Under the pieces are notes generated by a model. The model saw only the letters and a list, made by a program, of their open reading frames with translations, was not told the DNA's origin and ran no database searches. From the NCBI RefSeq assembly GCF_050947335.1, contig NC_134991.1, positions 9,610,001 to 9,674,000 of the forward strand: 64,000 nucleotides of DNA. Reading direction: 5' to 3'. Positions 24,746 through 37,089 of the stretch are shown one piece after another (position 1 is the stretch's first letter; the number at the start of each line of letters is the position of its first letter). The stretch comes from Megachile rotundata. Lineage: Eukaryota > Arthropoda > Insecta > Hymenoptera > Megachilidae. Position numbers and translations under genes: made by a program.

Positions 24746-26699
24746 TTAAAAACAATCTTCCATTTGATAAACACTAAATAAGTAAATTTCTGTACACACT
24801 TTAGTACATAACTGAATGGGATGTCTCATAATTGTATCCAGCAGTAAATTGCGCAATCTTTGTACCAAATACACTCATTGTTAATAGAATTAGTTAGTTA
24901 CTTGACAAAGAATGGTACCGTTGCTGAAATATTGTTGGGTCAAACCATTTGTAAAATCATTTGTTGAATGAAGAAATGAATATGGTAGGTATTCTATTGT
25001 TACTGTAGAAGTAACAAGGGGTTGGTTGCGTGACAACGAATCGTGTTTTCGAGAATGAATCTAAATAAGAAAAGGTTGATTTGTGATTGAACGGGTGTGA
25101 AAATATGAAAACGTTCTTTGTCACATTTTCATTTGTAATAAATTCAACGTCGTAGGTGTCGACGACAATCACAAATTTAATATACTGAAAAAACCTGTAG
25201 GTAATATTAATAATAATTTTAGCATCAATGTAAAGGGTGAATTATTTGAATGGAAACATCTAAAGAGTAATACAAAAAAAATTATATGAAAAAAATGAAG
25301 ACTTTGAAATTTAATTATTAAGTATTTAAAATAGAAATGTAAGGAATGAACATATAAAATAGAAATTAAATTATTGGATATATAAAAGAGAAATTTAATT
25401 ACTGAATATATAAAATAGAAATTTAATTCTTCAATATATAAAATAAAAGGTAATTATTGAATGTTTAATATAGAAATTAAATTTAATTTATCTTAAAAAC
25501 TTTACAATATATACTATAATTAAAAAATTTTAAATAACACTAAAATTAATATAATTTTATTCTTAGAATATTTTTCATAAAATCATAAATAACAGTATTT
25601 CCATTTAAATACTTCACTTTATATACTAGTACCACATTATATTGAACAAGAAATTGAAACTGAGAAATAGAGTTAAAATAACTCTTTAAATTTTCATTAA
25701 GCAATTAACTGTATAAATATTAGACAAATAATGAACAATATATTTGTTATTTGTATGTTATATGCATTTTATTTATATTTGCAGTTAATCAATTTCATTA
25801 TTTTTCAATGTTCTCAACGGTATTTTATAAAAATTGTCTAAATAATGTTTACCTACTTTAGTAACGCAAAGACGCTATTTCAATGAGCCACTCAAGTATC
25901 AAAACATCAAATAAATTCTCAAATGTCAAATACACCACATCATTATTTCCGATCATGCTTTGATTAATACAAATTATAACTAGGAATTAATGTACAAATT
26001 AATAATATTAATATCATTACCCACTAACGATTTACAAATCAATAAAACAAGATGACTGTGTGTAAGAACTGACGTTATTAAAACATCCATGCATTAAAAT
26101 TTACTTTTTATGTACAATTTCAATTTCATAAATATTATTATAAATTTCATTTATTTATTTTACAGCAATTATACAAATTAAGTCGAAAACTTAAACCAAA
26201 CTTTAAGAGGAACAAAAGTTATGTTCAATTGTAAAATTGAAATATTAAATAATAGTATATTTAATAATCGATACTGTAATATATCGAATTTTACGTGGAT
26301 GTTATTGTTGCAATTAATTTATTAAAAGGGATCTTACACACAATCTTTAATATTCTGGTTAAACCTAAAACAACGAAACCGAGTTGATTATTAATAAAAA
26401 TTAGTCAAATAGTACACTGTCTACTAAAATTAGGATACTTCAATTTTTAAATAAAAGGATTTTGTGTAACAGAGAAAAATCTTGAAACAAAAATTAAACT
26501 GTTTTCTAGACTGTGCGCCTAGAGGTTAAAATATTATTTAAAACAACCTGAATGCTCTTGAAAATTAACATATTTATACGATGCAGTGAATTAATTACAA
26601 ACGAGCCTCGGAATCGTAGCTAATATTAAAATGTACAGTTGGGTACGGCGTAGGCTTTCTTTGAATAAATGTAGGAGGAGGAATACCACCACTTATTTT
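24746..26699. other. No gene seen; small 36 bp repeat at 25310-25490
   Basis: Very AT-rich. At about 25310-25490 a degenerate unit of about 36 bp (ATATAAAATAGAAATTTAAT plus TATTGAAT) is repeated five times. A 71-codon minus-strand frame at 24957-25172 is unrecognised. Confidence 0.45.
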
Positions 26700-27580
26700 T
26701 TATTTTGGAAGATTTAATATGTAAATTTAAAAATTACGAATTTCCATATCTTGAAATTTTCAAGTTTCTAAAATTTGTTTTTCTAATTTCCTATTTTTAA
26801 ATTTTCAAATTATTTCAATTGGTTCTGGATCTCAAAATTTCTAAATTCACGTTATTTCAAATTTAACCTATACCTTCAAATTTCCAAAATTCTGAATTTG
26901 GACATTTTTTTAATTCTTAAATTTCCAAATTCCAGAATATCCAAATATCTGTATACAATAATTGTCAAGTTATCAAACTTTCCAAATCCCCTAAGTTTTA
27001 GAATTTCAAATTCTCAAATTTCTAAATATCCTAATTTACAAATTCTTCAATTACCAAATTATCCAAATTTTCATATCCTTAAATCCCAAATTAGTTTCTA
27101 AATTTTTTAATTCTCAAAATTGCTAATCTCCATTTTCTCAAATCATCAAATTATTTAGATCCTCGAATCACGAATCCTCACACCCTTAGATTTCCATATA
27201 TTTCTAAATATTTTAATTTCCAAAATTCCTAACTTATATAATCATAAATCCCCAAATTCCCAAATATTTCAAAACTGTAGTATTCCCAGATTCCCTAATT
27301 TTCAAATATTAAAATCCTAAAATATTCAAATATATCCCCAAATCTCAAATTCCAAAACATTCCTAAATCTTTAGATTTACAAATTCCCTAATTTCCAAAT
27401 TTCCAAATATCCAAATATCGACATTCCTAAATCCCCAAATTCCCAAACCCCCGTATTCTCAAACATTCCTAAATAAGAGTTCTAAATTCCCTATTTTCCA
27501 AATTCCCACATCCCAAAATCCCCAAATTCCTAATACACTAAACTCCAAAATTTCTAAACTTGAAAGTTACCAATAAAAAA
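26700..27580 (-). repeat. Degenerate 8 bp minisatellite (CAAATTCC type)
   Basis: Loose tandem octamers CAAATTCC, CAAATATC, TAAATCCC and CAAATTTC. The plus strand is C-rich, so this is the inverse orientation of the 13.8-16 kb arrays. More diverged than the others, hence probably older. Confidence 0.8.
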
Positions 27581-29929
27581 GTTTCTCAAAATCTACTTTA
27601 CAAAATTTGAAAATGTATCAACCAAATATCAATCTTGTTCCTCCTCCGCCATTTTGTCGAAGCCAACGGTACCCACTGTAAAATCGATTCGAATAATTTT
27701 CCCTTACAATTAATACATAAACATTATTCTTATTTATCTGCTAACAATGATAGTCGGCGAATCGAATAATCTAAACTTACGGTCGCTTAAAAATTAACTT
27801 CTATAAAACGATCAAACGTTTATGTTACGGTGTTAAAGAAGCACTTAATGGTCGTAGAATCGATGGCACGGAAAGTAATTCACGACTAAGAAACGTCTTT
27901 CGATTAAGTTACACTCTCGATATTTTAGGTACATTGTCTCTCTCTCTTTCTCTCTTTCATACACACTCACATTCTTTCTCTCTTTACTTAACTTTCTCAA
28001 CACTTACAGTAAATTACATTGTTCCTATTTACAGCGTGATATACATACAGATCGTTTCTCTATAAAAGTCGTTTCGCGGTGCATCTCATTCGCATGCGTG
28101 TATTCGAAATACAAAACCGCTGTAACTTCGTTGAGATCAACCGATTTCCTGTTCAGGACTTAGGGCTAGTTGTTAATCGCGATCGATCATTCCGATCGAG
28201 ATCTGATGCTCCATCGATCTGTGGTTCCTACCTTTTCTTTCTCGTTTGTTTAACGCGTTGAGATGATTATTAAATGTTCAGATCTATCGATCGTCGATTC
28301 GTGTCGTTTTCGTTCGTCTATTGCGATGTCGATTACTTAACCGTTTATGTTGCTCTGTACTGGAGTTCGATCGAGAGGAATTTGAGCGGTAATCGATTAG
28401 TATGATATCGATGCATTATGGTAATATGAATAGCTCAATGTGATGAAGAAACTTTTGAAATAAAAGTATTTTAAATTTAGTGCTAAACATTTTGCACAAT
28501 ATTTTATCAATATTTAAGTGAGATATTAATTTGTGTATTTTACAGATTTGTTATAAATCTATCCACTTATTTTAATGGATATTTCAATTATAAATAATTT
28601 TTCAATTTTTTCAATTATAAGAAGGATAAATGTCAATATATTCTTGCCATCATAAATGGCAACTTGTTCAGAATTATTTAAATTCATAAACTTAACGTAT
28701 TAGAACAAAATACATTCAATTAATTGTTTAAACATTATTTGGTAACATATTATACAAATGAGAATATATTTTTACTGCTGTCAAATTTGACAAATTAATA
28801 TTTTAAATATATACAAATGTTTTACGAATATATCATTGTAATTTAAGTATAAACAATCTAGTTATTTAACCCTTGTGTGTTCTTCCATTTAACTGTACAC
28901 ATTTGTACGGAACGAAATGTATCAAACATGCAAGGACCATGAATGTAATAATTTCTAATAAATATGTATTACATATAAGCAAACAAGCTTCCAAAAGCAA
29001 ATATTGATATAAACACAATATTTCTATCCACCGTTGCCAGGTAAATAGTGATGTGATGAATGAAAAAAAAGCAGGAGTTAAAAATTGGTAATAATTTCGG
29101 TATCACTGTTCGAGCTATTCATATTTCTCCACTCGAAGCGTTTCCACGTTATCGACATTTTCCCTCATCGTGTATGAGTCATGTTTCATCACGATAACAT
29201 CGATAACGTAGTTCGTGCTGCAAAAAATCGAAGAACAACAGAAAATTTGATTCGTAACATAAGACCCGTATTTTGTTTTCTCGTCGATTAGGCAGTAACA
29301 GTTTTGCAGGCAGTCTTCTTGATCGTTCGACAAGAAATCATGTTTACGAACAAAATTACTTATATATAAACAATTCCTTCGAATGTGTAGTCTTCAAACA
29401 ATCAAAAGACGTGTGCGTGATTTTCGTTGAAAAGTAAAACTGTTTCTTGACAATATATTATTGTACGTATACATAGGATGTCGATTTGTTATTGTTATTA
29501 CCGTTAAACAGGCAGTGTTAATTTGTTTTTTTTTTTTTTTCTTGAACTTTACTACATCGTTACTGGTACAATTCGATCGTTACATCGTTTTATCGTAATT
29601 ACTTTTGTTAATTAAGAAATTCTTAAGATTTAAGAACGCTCTGGTAGTCGACTTTAAAAAATAGAAATTATTGTATCGATTATAGATGATGTTATTCTGA
29701 TATATGAGAGTAACAAATAATTTCACTTTGTGGAAAAGTGTGTCGTTAAATTTCACTGCGTTAAGTTCTTAATTTAGAAATTTTCTTATGAAAATGCTCC
29801 TCCGTAAGCGTAACAGAATTCAGTCGCACATCGAAAATTTCTAAATTGAAAATTATTTTTTAACAATGGTGGGCACTTAACTGTACGAGGACAGGAAATT
29901 TCACTTTTTCCAATTTGGAAATTTAGAAA
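27581..29929. other. No gene confirmed; (TC)n tract
   Basis: A pyrimidine microsatellite (TCTCTCTCTCTTTCTCTC) lies near 27937-27957. The 28050-28420 stretch is GC-richer with many GATC/CGAT words but no coding signal. A T-run lies at 29525-29541. No gene was seen. Confidence 0.45.
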
Positions 29930-30640
29930 TTTTTAAACTATAGAATTTGAAGGTTTAGAAGTTTGGATAATTAGGATCTTGAGGTGTGAGGATTGGGAAA
30001 TTTGGAAGGTTGAAGGTTGAAGTGTGAGGTTTGGAAGATAAGGGTTTAGAGATTTAGGGATTTGGGAATTTAGAGATTTAGGGATTGGGAGATTAAGGAA
30101 TTTAGGGATTTGGGGATTTAGGGATTTGGGGATTTAGAGATTTAGGGATTGGGAGATTAAGGGATTTAGGGATTTGGAGATTTGGAAATTTGGAAATTTG
30201 GAAATTTGGAAATTTGGAAATTTGGAAATTTGGAAATATAGAAATTTAGAGATTTATTGATCTGGAGATTTGGGCATTTGAGGATTTGGGGTCTTTGGGG
30301 ATTTGGGGATTTGGAGTGTTTTGGGGTCTTTGAAGATTTGAGGTTTTTGGAGATTTGGTGACTTGGGAATTGTAGAATATTGAAATTTGGAATTGTGAGA
30401 TTCGGAAATTTAGACATTTAGGAACTTTTTAAATTGGTAAATTAATAAATTGGTAACTTAAGTAATTTGGTACTTCGGTGATTTGGTAATTTGGTAATTT
30501 AGTAAATTGATAAATTGGTGAATTGGTAAATTGGTAAATTTGTAAATTACAAAATTGGTAATTTGGTAATTTGGTACTTTGGTAATTTGGCATCTTAATA
30601 ATTTGATAATTTGATAAGTCAGAAATTTCGAAATTTAACA
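29930..30640 (+). repeat. 8 bp minisatellites (GGATTTAG, GAAATTTG, GTAATTTG)
   Basis: Three neighbouring octamer sub-arrays: GGATTTAG/GGATTTGG at about 30050-30180, perfect GAAATTTG at about 30178-30235, and GTAATTTG/GTAAATTG at about 30430-30610. The octamer step is kept while the sequence of the unit changes from block to block. Confidence 0.92.
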
Positions 30641-32654
30641 TTTTAGGGACAGTATCTTCGAATTTTCGACTTTTTCAGAAACTTAACGGTTTGTAAATTA
30701 ACTCAACAACTTACGACTTCAAAATCGCAAAAAATGAAATTTAAAACTTCTAAAATTTGCAATTTGGTACTTCTAAAATTTGCAGATGTACAAACTCGAA
30801 GAACAGAACATTTCAAACCATAAAAATTATAAATTTCCAAATTTCCAAATTGAGTGGCCATTAGTTCGCACAAATGCTCACTATACACGTTCCCATATAA
30901 CGTCCTCTTTGCTCACCGCTGTTCTATAACATTAATTGAGTCCTTGTATTTTCGAATTTGTTTACTCCTTCATGCGAATTGTTCGTTCAGATATCAAAAT
31001 CTAATTAAAATGATAGTCATTTCCACAGACTTGACGACTCACTTCCGGTACCGGTCGCAGGACGAACATTTCACGCATAAAATATTTCTCTCTTCATTTA
31101 CAATTAACTTTCGCTTATATACTTTTCGCCCAAAATTTGACATTATATCGACGTCCTTTCCAAAAACAGTACCTTCTAATAACAACATCATTTTCAACAA
31201 TTAATAAGAATTTCCGATCAGTGACCGAAAAATCCTCAAAATGTCATTTCAATCCTGAATGATTCTTATCGTTAGAGATTCAAACGACTTGATTTCAATT
31301 CTTCAGCTCACTGAAGCCGTATTTACAAACGCTTGTATTACTTGTTTGATGGTCTAAAGCTCTCGTTCACTTCCGGTGTCAGTCATAGGCACGCGTGAAA
31401 CGATTTCGTTAAGAGAAATATCAGATTTTGTCCTCACTAACCTAACTCGTACATCCATCACGAATTGGAGATGTTGCAGCAATAAGGACATAGTTGTGCC
31501 AATTGAATCACACTGTAGTTTAATTATACTATTTTATTTTGTATTTCAGTTACGAAATAATGCAATTATTTCAGTGTATCAATTATATCGTAGGTAATTT
31601 AATTATGTCGCAATATTAAATACATTACACGCAATTTAATGATCTTATAATGTCAATTTGATCAGAATTTAGTTATTTCGTGTTCTAGATAATTTAATTA
31701 CATCGTAATATTAATTATATCACACACAACCCGATAATGTGGTAGTATTAATTTCGTTGATAATAATTAAATTATGTCATAATATTGATTATACCATGAG
31801 TAATTAAGTCATAATGTGAATTGTATCATAAGCAATCAACTTATGCAATAATACCAAATATGTCATAAAATTAATTGTATGTAATTAAATTATGTCTTTA
31901 TATCAGTTATTTAATAACTAATTAAGTTGTCATAATATCAATTTAAACGTCATCATTGAATTGCACAATTTAAACACCTCAGTTAATTCAATTGGCAATT
32001 ACTGTAATTATCAGCATAATTAAATGTCTTATTTGTGTTTATATATTAATTTATGAATAATACCATATTCATCACTTTCTACAATTTTTTTTATTTTTAG
32101 AACATGGTATTTTTCATCTTTTACAACCTTGTTATTTGGATACATTTTGATTCATAATTCTGAATAAATTACATTGTATTTTGTAATTGTTCCTAAATTG
32201 CAAGTACCAATTGCACAGTAATTTAATACAATGGAAGATCAGAATTACGAATGGCAATATAATTGAATTACTTTGTAACTGTAATTCCTAGTGTGATTCA
32301 ATTGTAATTGTATACAACACTGAATAAATATACAGGACCACTTTCCAATAATTCCACAAAATAAAAGAGCAATTTAAAATTTATTTGAAGATTTCTTGAT
32401 TCTAAATTGAATTCGAGACTTTTTCAAATATTTGCACAAAAATTTGTTTACTGTTCATATACTGACAACAACAGCATTTTTTCCAAAATTTAACAAATGA
32501 ATTAACGTTATAAATGAATAAATGTAGTTATTAATATCAGTGGAATTCTTTATCAGCCATTTTTTCATAGCATTCTTCAGATATGTGTAATTTAATAAAT
32601 TTTATCAATGACAATATGTAATATAAATTATTAAGATATAATATACTTTCATAT
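30641..32654. other. No gene confirmed; decayed AT repeats
   Basis: Contains two ACTTCCGGT cores (near 31042 and 31369). At about 31590-31970 there is a loose repeat of TAATTAAATTATGTCATAAT-like units. The open frame at 30854-31204 (116 codons) has no recognised domain. This lies downstream of the EVA-1-like gene. Confidence 0.4.
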
Positions 32655-32900
32655 TGACATTATCAAGATAAACATATTTTTGATATTAATCATATTAAAA
32701 TATTCACATTTTGATATTGATAATATTAAGCAAACACATTTTGATATTAATAGATTGAAATTAATGACATTCAGCCAACTACATTAATATTAATAATATC
32801 AAGATAAACGCATGTTGATATTAATAATATTCAGATAAATAGATTAATATTAATAGTATCAAGTAAAACACATATTGATACCAATAATATTAAATACAAT
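32655..32900 (+). repeat. Degenerate ATTTTGATATTAATAATATT repeat
   Basis: About six copies of a unit of roughly 40 bp combining CACATTTTGATATTAATAAT with ATTAAGATAAA, with variable spacing. It lies just downstream of the likely 3' end of the minus-strand gene. Confidence 0.6.
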
Positions 32901-32930
32901 GACATCAACAACTACATTTATCAACATATA

Positions 32931-32936
32931 TTTATT
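32931..32936 (-). terminator. Possible poly(A) signal of the EVA-1-like gene
   Basis: AATAAA on the minus strand, about 630 bp downstream of the stop codon at 33563-33565. It is the nearest canonical hexamer I noticed, but the region is so AT-rich that chance occurrence is likely. Transcript data would decide. Confidence 0.2.
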
Positions 32937-33184
32937 AATTACTGTATTAACAAATGTTGACTGAGATTCTTTTCTGTCGTACACAACTTCACAAATATCC
33001 AAAAAGCTTTTAAATTCAATTTAAAACAAAACCACATACAACATTATTCCAATATTCAATTTCTTCTAAACAGATACTAACAATTTTACTAATTTCCCCG
33101 TTTCCCCACCCTATATCACACCTCAAAACACCCTGTATAACAAGAGAAACGCATAAAAAGTGCCTCATCGCTGCAAATCCCGCG

Positions 33185-33525
33185 CTTAACATCACTTCCG
33201 GTATCGAAGTGTTCGACCGTCTACAAAATTTTCAAACAATTTCTGCATCCACCGCACGATTCACTTTCGATATCAGTTAACGGAATAAAAAAAAAGAAGG
33301 AGGGAAACACGAAAAACGTCACCGCCACGTGCTTGTTTCCGGTACCGGGCGCGAGGACGAAGTTCCTCCATTTCCGCTCGAGGAAACAACGATCGATCGA
33401 CGCGCGAGGATCGTTCGACTCTCGAACGTTCTTTACAGCGGCTTCGTTGGTGGCTCGTGCCTTAAAAAATCTCGATTAAAAGCAGTATTTCCGCGTGCTC
33501 ACTTCCGGTACCGGGCTCAAGGACG
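33185..33525. promoter_or_regulatory. Cluster of CACTTCCGGTACCGG motifs
   Basis: Three copies of a TTCCGGTA motif lie at about 33192, 33336 and 33502. Two continue as TTCCGGTACCGGGC followed by an AGGACG box. Two further copies lie near 31042 (with ACCGGTCGCAGGACGAAC) and 31369. ACTTCCGGT equals the ETS-family core (CCGGAAGT on the other strand). The copies share more than the core, so they may be a short dispersed repeat. The interval is GC-rich and lies just 3' of the EVA-1-like coding region. Regulatory function is inference. Confidence 0.4.
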
Positions 33526-33562
33526 GGGGTCGTCCCTCGCGCGGGACACCCCCCTCCTCCTG

Positions 33563-33791
33563 TCAGCCATAATAATAGCTCTTGGTGTTCAGGCTCCGTG
33601 GATTCTCCGGGCGCAGGATCGTGTGCAGGCTGTCGGTGCCCACCATGTGGTTACCCAGATCCACCCTGACGCCTGTGTTCCCTGGGTGGTGTACTGGTGC
33701 TGGGTGAATCGTCGTGGGTGACATGGGTATCCTTGTGTCTGCGTAGTAACGATCGCCATGGAGTCTCTCCGCTAGCTGTGTTTCTTTCATC
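33563..33791 (-). CDS. eva-1: EVA-1/FAM176-like protein, last coding exon
   Basis: Final exon of the only supported gene, giving 75 residues and a TGA stop at 33563-33565. The acceptor reads TTTCGTTTACAG directly before 33791. Its first base completes the arginine codon begun in the upstream exon (AG+G), so the phase fits exactly. The exon encodes cytoplasmic tail: a short charged stretch (QLAERLHGDRYYADTR), a proline/histidine-rich part (PTTIHPAPVHHPG) and the C-terminus RPENPRSLNTKSYYYG. Vertebrate FAM176/EVA1 proteins likewise end with a short RSLN..YY-type C-terminus, which supports the assignment. A 130-codon open frame on the opposite strand overlaps this exon and is a shadow. Confidence 0.85.
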
Positions 33792-35470
33792 CTGTAAACG
33801 AAATTCGTATACTATTAGCCCTTTGCGCTCGAGAGGTGACTCTCAGTCACCATTCTATTTAATACAATAATTTAAAATAAGCATTTTTTAACTGATTCTA
33901 TAATATAACACGTGTGATGTATAAACATAGTGGAACAAACAATAGTGGAAATTATTAGTAGAGAAATAATAACCTCAAAAGAATTCATTTAACTTTTTAA
34001 CTAAATTTTAAAGTTGCTGTTTGCAAACAGTCAAATTACCTACGACTGCAAAGGGTTAGTCGATCATACAAATGGTATGTACTAAAATCAGTATAAAATT
34101 TGTGCTGCAGTTAGCAGTTATGATTATTGCGTTTACGATAGCCTCAGCTACCGGTGGGACATTTGTGGAAAGTTCAGGCGTTGGAAATTGTGGAATTTGG
34201 AAATGTGGAGTTGGAAAATTTGAGAATTTGAGATTTTAAGATTTTGAGGATTCAAGGATTTGTATGTTTGAGGATTTTAGTAATTGGGAATGTGACCACT
34301 TCGGGATTTGGAAATTTATGAGATTTGAATTTGCAGATTTGTGAATTTCAGGATTAGTGAGTTGGAGAATTCGAGAATTTGTGGATTTAAGGAGTTGTAA
34401 ATTTAACAATTTGAAGACTAAAATTTGAGAAATTTGAGAAGCTTGAGAATTTGAGGAATTTTGAGAAATTTTAAAGATCTATAAAATTTAAGAAATTTAA
34501 CAAGTTTGGGTAAGTTGAGAAATTTGAGAAGTTTGAGAACTTTAGGAACTTTGAGAAGTTTAAGAAGTTTGAGAAGTTTGAGAACTTTAGGAACTTTGAC
34601 AAGTTTAAGAAATTTGAGAAGTTTGAGAACTTTAGGAACTTTGAGAAAATTAAAAAATCTAGAAAATTTAAGAAGTTTAATAAGTTTGGGAAAGTTGAGA
34701 AATTTGAGAAGTTTGAGAACTTTGGGAATTTTGAGAAATTTGAGAAATCTAGAAAATTTAAAAAGTTTAACAAGTTTGAGAAATTTGAAAAATTCGAGAA
34801 ACTTGAGAAACTTAAGAAATTATAGAAATTTGAGTTGTTTGAGACATTTGAGACGTTTGAAAAACGTAAAGTTTGAGAAGTTTGAGAATTTGAGAATTTT
34901 AGAGTTTGAAAGTTTGAGAGTTTGAGAGTTTGAGAGTTTGAGAATTTGAGAGTTTGAGTGTTTGAAAGTTTGAGAGGCTATGAATATAAGAATTTGAAAA
35001 TTAAAAAATTTGAGAATTTGAGAATTTGAGAAATAAAGAAATTAAGAAATTGAGAATTTGAGCATTTGAGGATTTTAGGATTCGAACATTTTTGAGTTTG
35101 AGAATTTGGGTATGTATTTCATAAACTCTTCAATACACAAATTTCAGAATGTCCAAGTATTCGAACAGTAAAATGATAAAATAATAAAATAGCAAAATAG
35201 TAACTCTCTAATATCTATTCCATTACAATTTGTGATTAACAAAATCTCAAAAGAATAGTACATAATATAATTTACCAATAGAACACGCGATTCTACATGT
35301 TCTCTGATCTCCAACACCCACATACAAAAATGAAATTATTAAAAAGTAACCTTCGCATACTCTATTATTCCCCATTTAAAATAATCAAAAAATTTCGAAA
35401 TGAATTCGTAGAAAGACAAACTGCAAGGTTGGACAGCGGATACGTATAAGATAATAATGAAATTACAAAC
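33792..35470 (-). other. Intron between EVA-1-like TM exon and last exon
   Basis: 1679 bp intron with donor GTTTGTAA next to 35471 and acceptor TTTACAG next to 33791. More than half of it is the GTTTGAGAA minisatellite (34180-35110). Confidence 0.8.
34180..35115 (+). repeat. Intronic 9 bp minisatellite (GAAGTTTGA/GAACTTTAG)
   Basis: Tandem nonamers GAAGTTTGA, GAACTTTAG, GAACTTTGA and GAAATTTGA at about 34430-34820 are flanked by looser 8 bp units (GAATTTGA, GAGTTTGA). A long block is duplicated (34500-34600 resembles 34680-34760). The 9 bp unit lacks stops in frame, so 100-139 codon open frames of leucine/arginine or phenylalanine/serine repeats appear; they are not genes. It lies inside an intron and is purine-rich on the non-coding strand. 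Confidence 0.93.
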
Positions 35471-35702
35471 CTCGTGTCTTGCATGGGAACTGGCATGGTA
35501 GCCGTGAGATCAATATCTGCGTCGATTTCTGAAATGTCATCAGTAAATCCATTCGGCAGAGCTTCGTTATTCGCATGGAATTTCGCATCCCTCTTCGCAC
35601 GATGACGGCTGACAAGAAGACGTCCAATTACCAACCCCAGAAAGATTAGAATGCCAGCCGAAACAGACACTATGATGTACAGGTAGAACTTCTCTTGATT
35701 CT
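35471..35702 (-). CDS. eva-1: EVA-1/FAM176-like protein, transmembrane exon
   Basis: 232 bp exon: AG, 76 codons, AG. The acceptor (CCTTAACGCAG) and donor (CACGAG/GTTTGT) both fit the phases of the neighbouring exons. The protein starts with NQEKFYLY, then one hydrophobic helix (IIVSVSAGILIFLGLVIGRL), a basic stop-transfer (SRHRAKRDAKF) and an acidic patch (DDISEIDADIDL). The joined sequence across the splice, NAYSFISK-NQEK, matches the signature of the EVA1/FAM176 family (AYSFVSENPER in human EVA1A, recalled from general knowledge) immediately before the membrane helix. In C. elegans EVA-1 is a single-pass receptor acting with SAX-3/Robo and UNC-40/DCC in axon guidance. The role here is by family. 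Confidence 0.87.
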
Positions 35703-36846
35703 CTGCGTTAAGGAAATAGCACAACATTTAACATGATTATCCAAAGAACTTCGAGGTAATTAGTATATGATAGAAAATCGAGTTAACAGTTCTCTACTCT
35801 GAAATCGAGGAGGGCACTAAGTCGCATGCAAAATCGCTAGAAAATTTTTCTACTAAATAAATGCAATGCCACACACAAGTGTTCAATTTTGTCAAACTAC
35901 AAACCTTGAAGCAATTAAAATCATTTTTGTGTACCTTTCAGTTTGCAATATTTCGTCCCTTCAATTTTTTTGGTAAAGCTTTTTAAGAATTCATTGTATA
36001 ATTATTTGTAAAGTTTATATGCTATGTTTGGCAGGAGAATTTTAGGTTCTTAGATTTCATGAGCTCTTGCATATTAATGACGTTATTACGAAGCTCTTTA
36101 TGCATGTATGTATGGGTTTGAACTTAGTCAATCAATAATTTAGAAGATAGGTAATATTAAGATTTAGAGGAGATTTATTTGACGAGCTATTGTGACAAAA
36201 AATTATTATTGACTTGAAAGTTTGAACGTTTGTAATTCTTGTCTTTTACTTTCTAAATTTCTTAATTTGTAAATTTGAAATTATTGAATTTTTAAATTCG
36301 AACATCTGAAATTATTGGATTTCTAAATTTAGGAACTTGAAATTCTAGCATCTCTAAATATGGGAATTTGAAATTTTAGTGTCTCTAAATTTTAAATTTA
36401 GGAATTTGAAATATTATTAAATTATTTATAAAAACTTTCAGGTTTGGAAATTGACAGATTAGCAAATAATTAAACATATTTCATTTTATCGCCAAAACAC
36501 TAGTCAAATCCTTTAAATATATCCGTAAGATAATAATATATTAAACACGACAAAATTCGTCATGCAAAATCTCATGAAAACAAGTTCTCCTCGTCAATAT
36601 AATTCTACAACAAAACTAAGATTACCGACAATAGAAATAAAAGTTTTCTATCTAATCGACATATCGATCGCAGATAATATCCCGACTGCTAGCAATTTTC
36701 CTGCAACTAATATGGTCAAATTCTTTTTTACCGGCCGAGATCAACGCGAAACCTGCTATACCGACAAAAAATGGTAAAAACCAGCTGAAGAGAAGAAATA
36801 AGGGGACTTACCGGTTAGAAGGGTAAAACGAGAGGAAAATACTTAC
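35703..36846 (-). other. Intron between EVA-1-like stem exon and TM exon
   Basis: 1144 bp intron with a perfect GTAAGT donor at 36841-36846 and a CAG acceptor at 35703. It contains a weak octamer-type repeat (GGAATTTGAAATT, TCTAAATTT) at about 36230-36420. An unrelated 71-codon plus-strand frame lies inside it. Confidence 0.8.
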
Positions 36847-37089
36847 TCGATATGAACGAATATGCATTGATCCATTCATTGATATATCCGACAACGACAC
36901 GATCCTCTTCGGGAACGGCGTAGACAACCGTGGTGCAATTAATCGGTGACACGGTACTGCTGGGAAGATCTCTAGTGTTACCGTCCACGTTGTTGTCGAA
37001 CATAATCACCCCTTGAATAACCGCGGGTGATAAGGACGAGTCTTTCGCTCGTACACCGTGTGACTTATACTTGATCGATTGTGTGCCCA
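36847..37089 (-). CDS. eva-1: EVA-1/FAM176-like protein, extracellular stem exon
   Basis: 243 bp exon, the most 5' one I can place. It ends ATATCGA/GTAAGT, leaving one base of a lysine codon that the next exon completes. The chosen acceptor is GCGTATACACAG before 37089; a weaker alternative lies further in (TTATTCAAG near 37012), so the 5' edge is less certain than the 3' edge. The encoded ~81 residues are hydrophilic and extracellular, with one N-glycosylation sequon (NCT) and the juxtamembrane segment VGYINEWINAYSFIS, which begins the EVA1/FAM176 domain. The previous exon must end in phase 1. Lectin-type N-terminal exons typical of EVA1C-like proteins were not found in the window. Confidence 0.75.

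Noticed and set aside
33329..33721. 130-codon plus-strand open frame
   Set aside because: Its second half is antisense to the EVA-1-like last exon and the first half crosses the TTCCGGTACCGG repeats. No family resemblance.
34471..34925. 139-codon LRNLRSL.. and 100-codon FLNFSNF.. open frames
   Set aside because: Resemble leucine-rich repeats only superficially. They come from the 9 bp intronic minisatellite.
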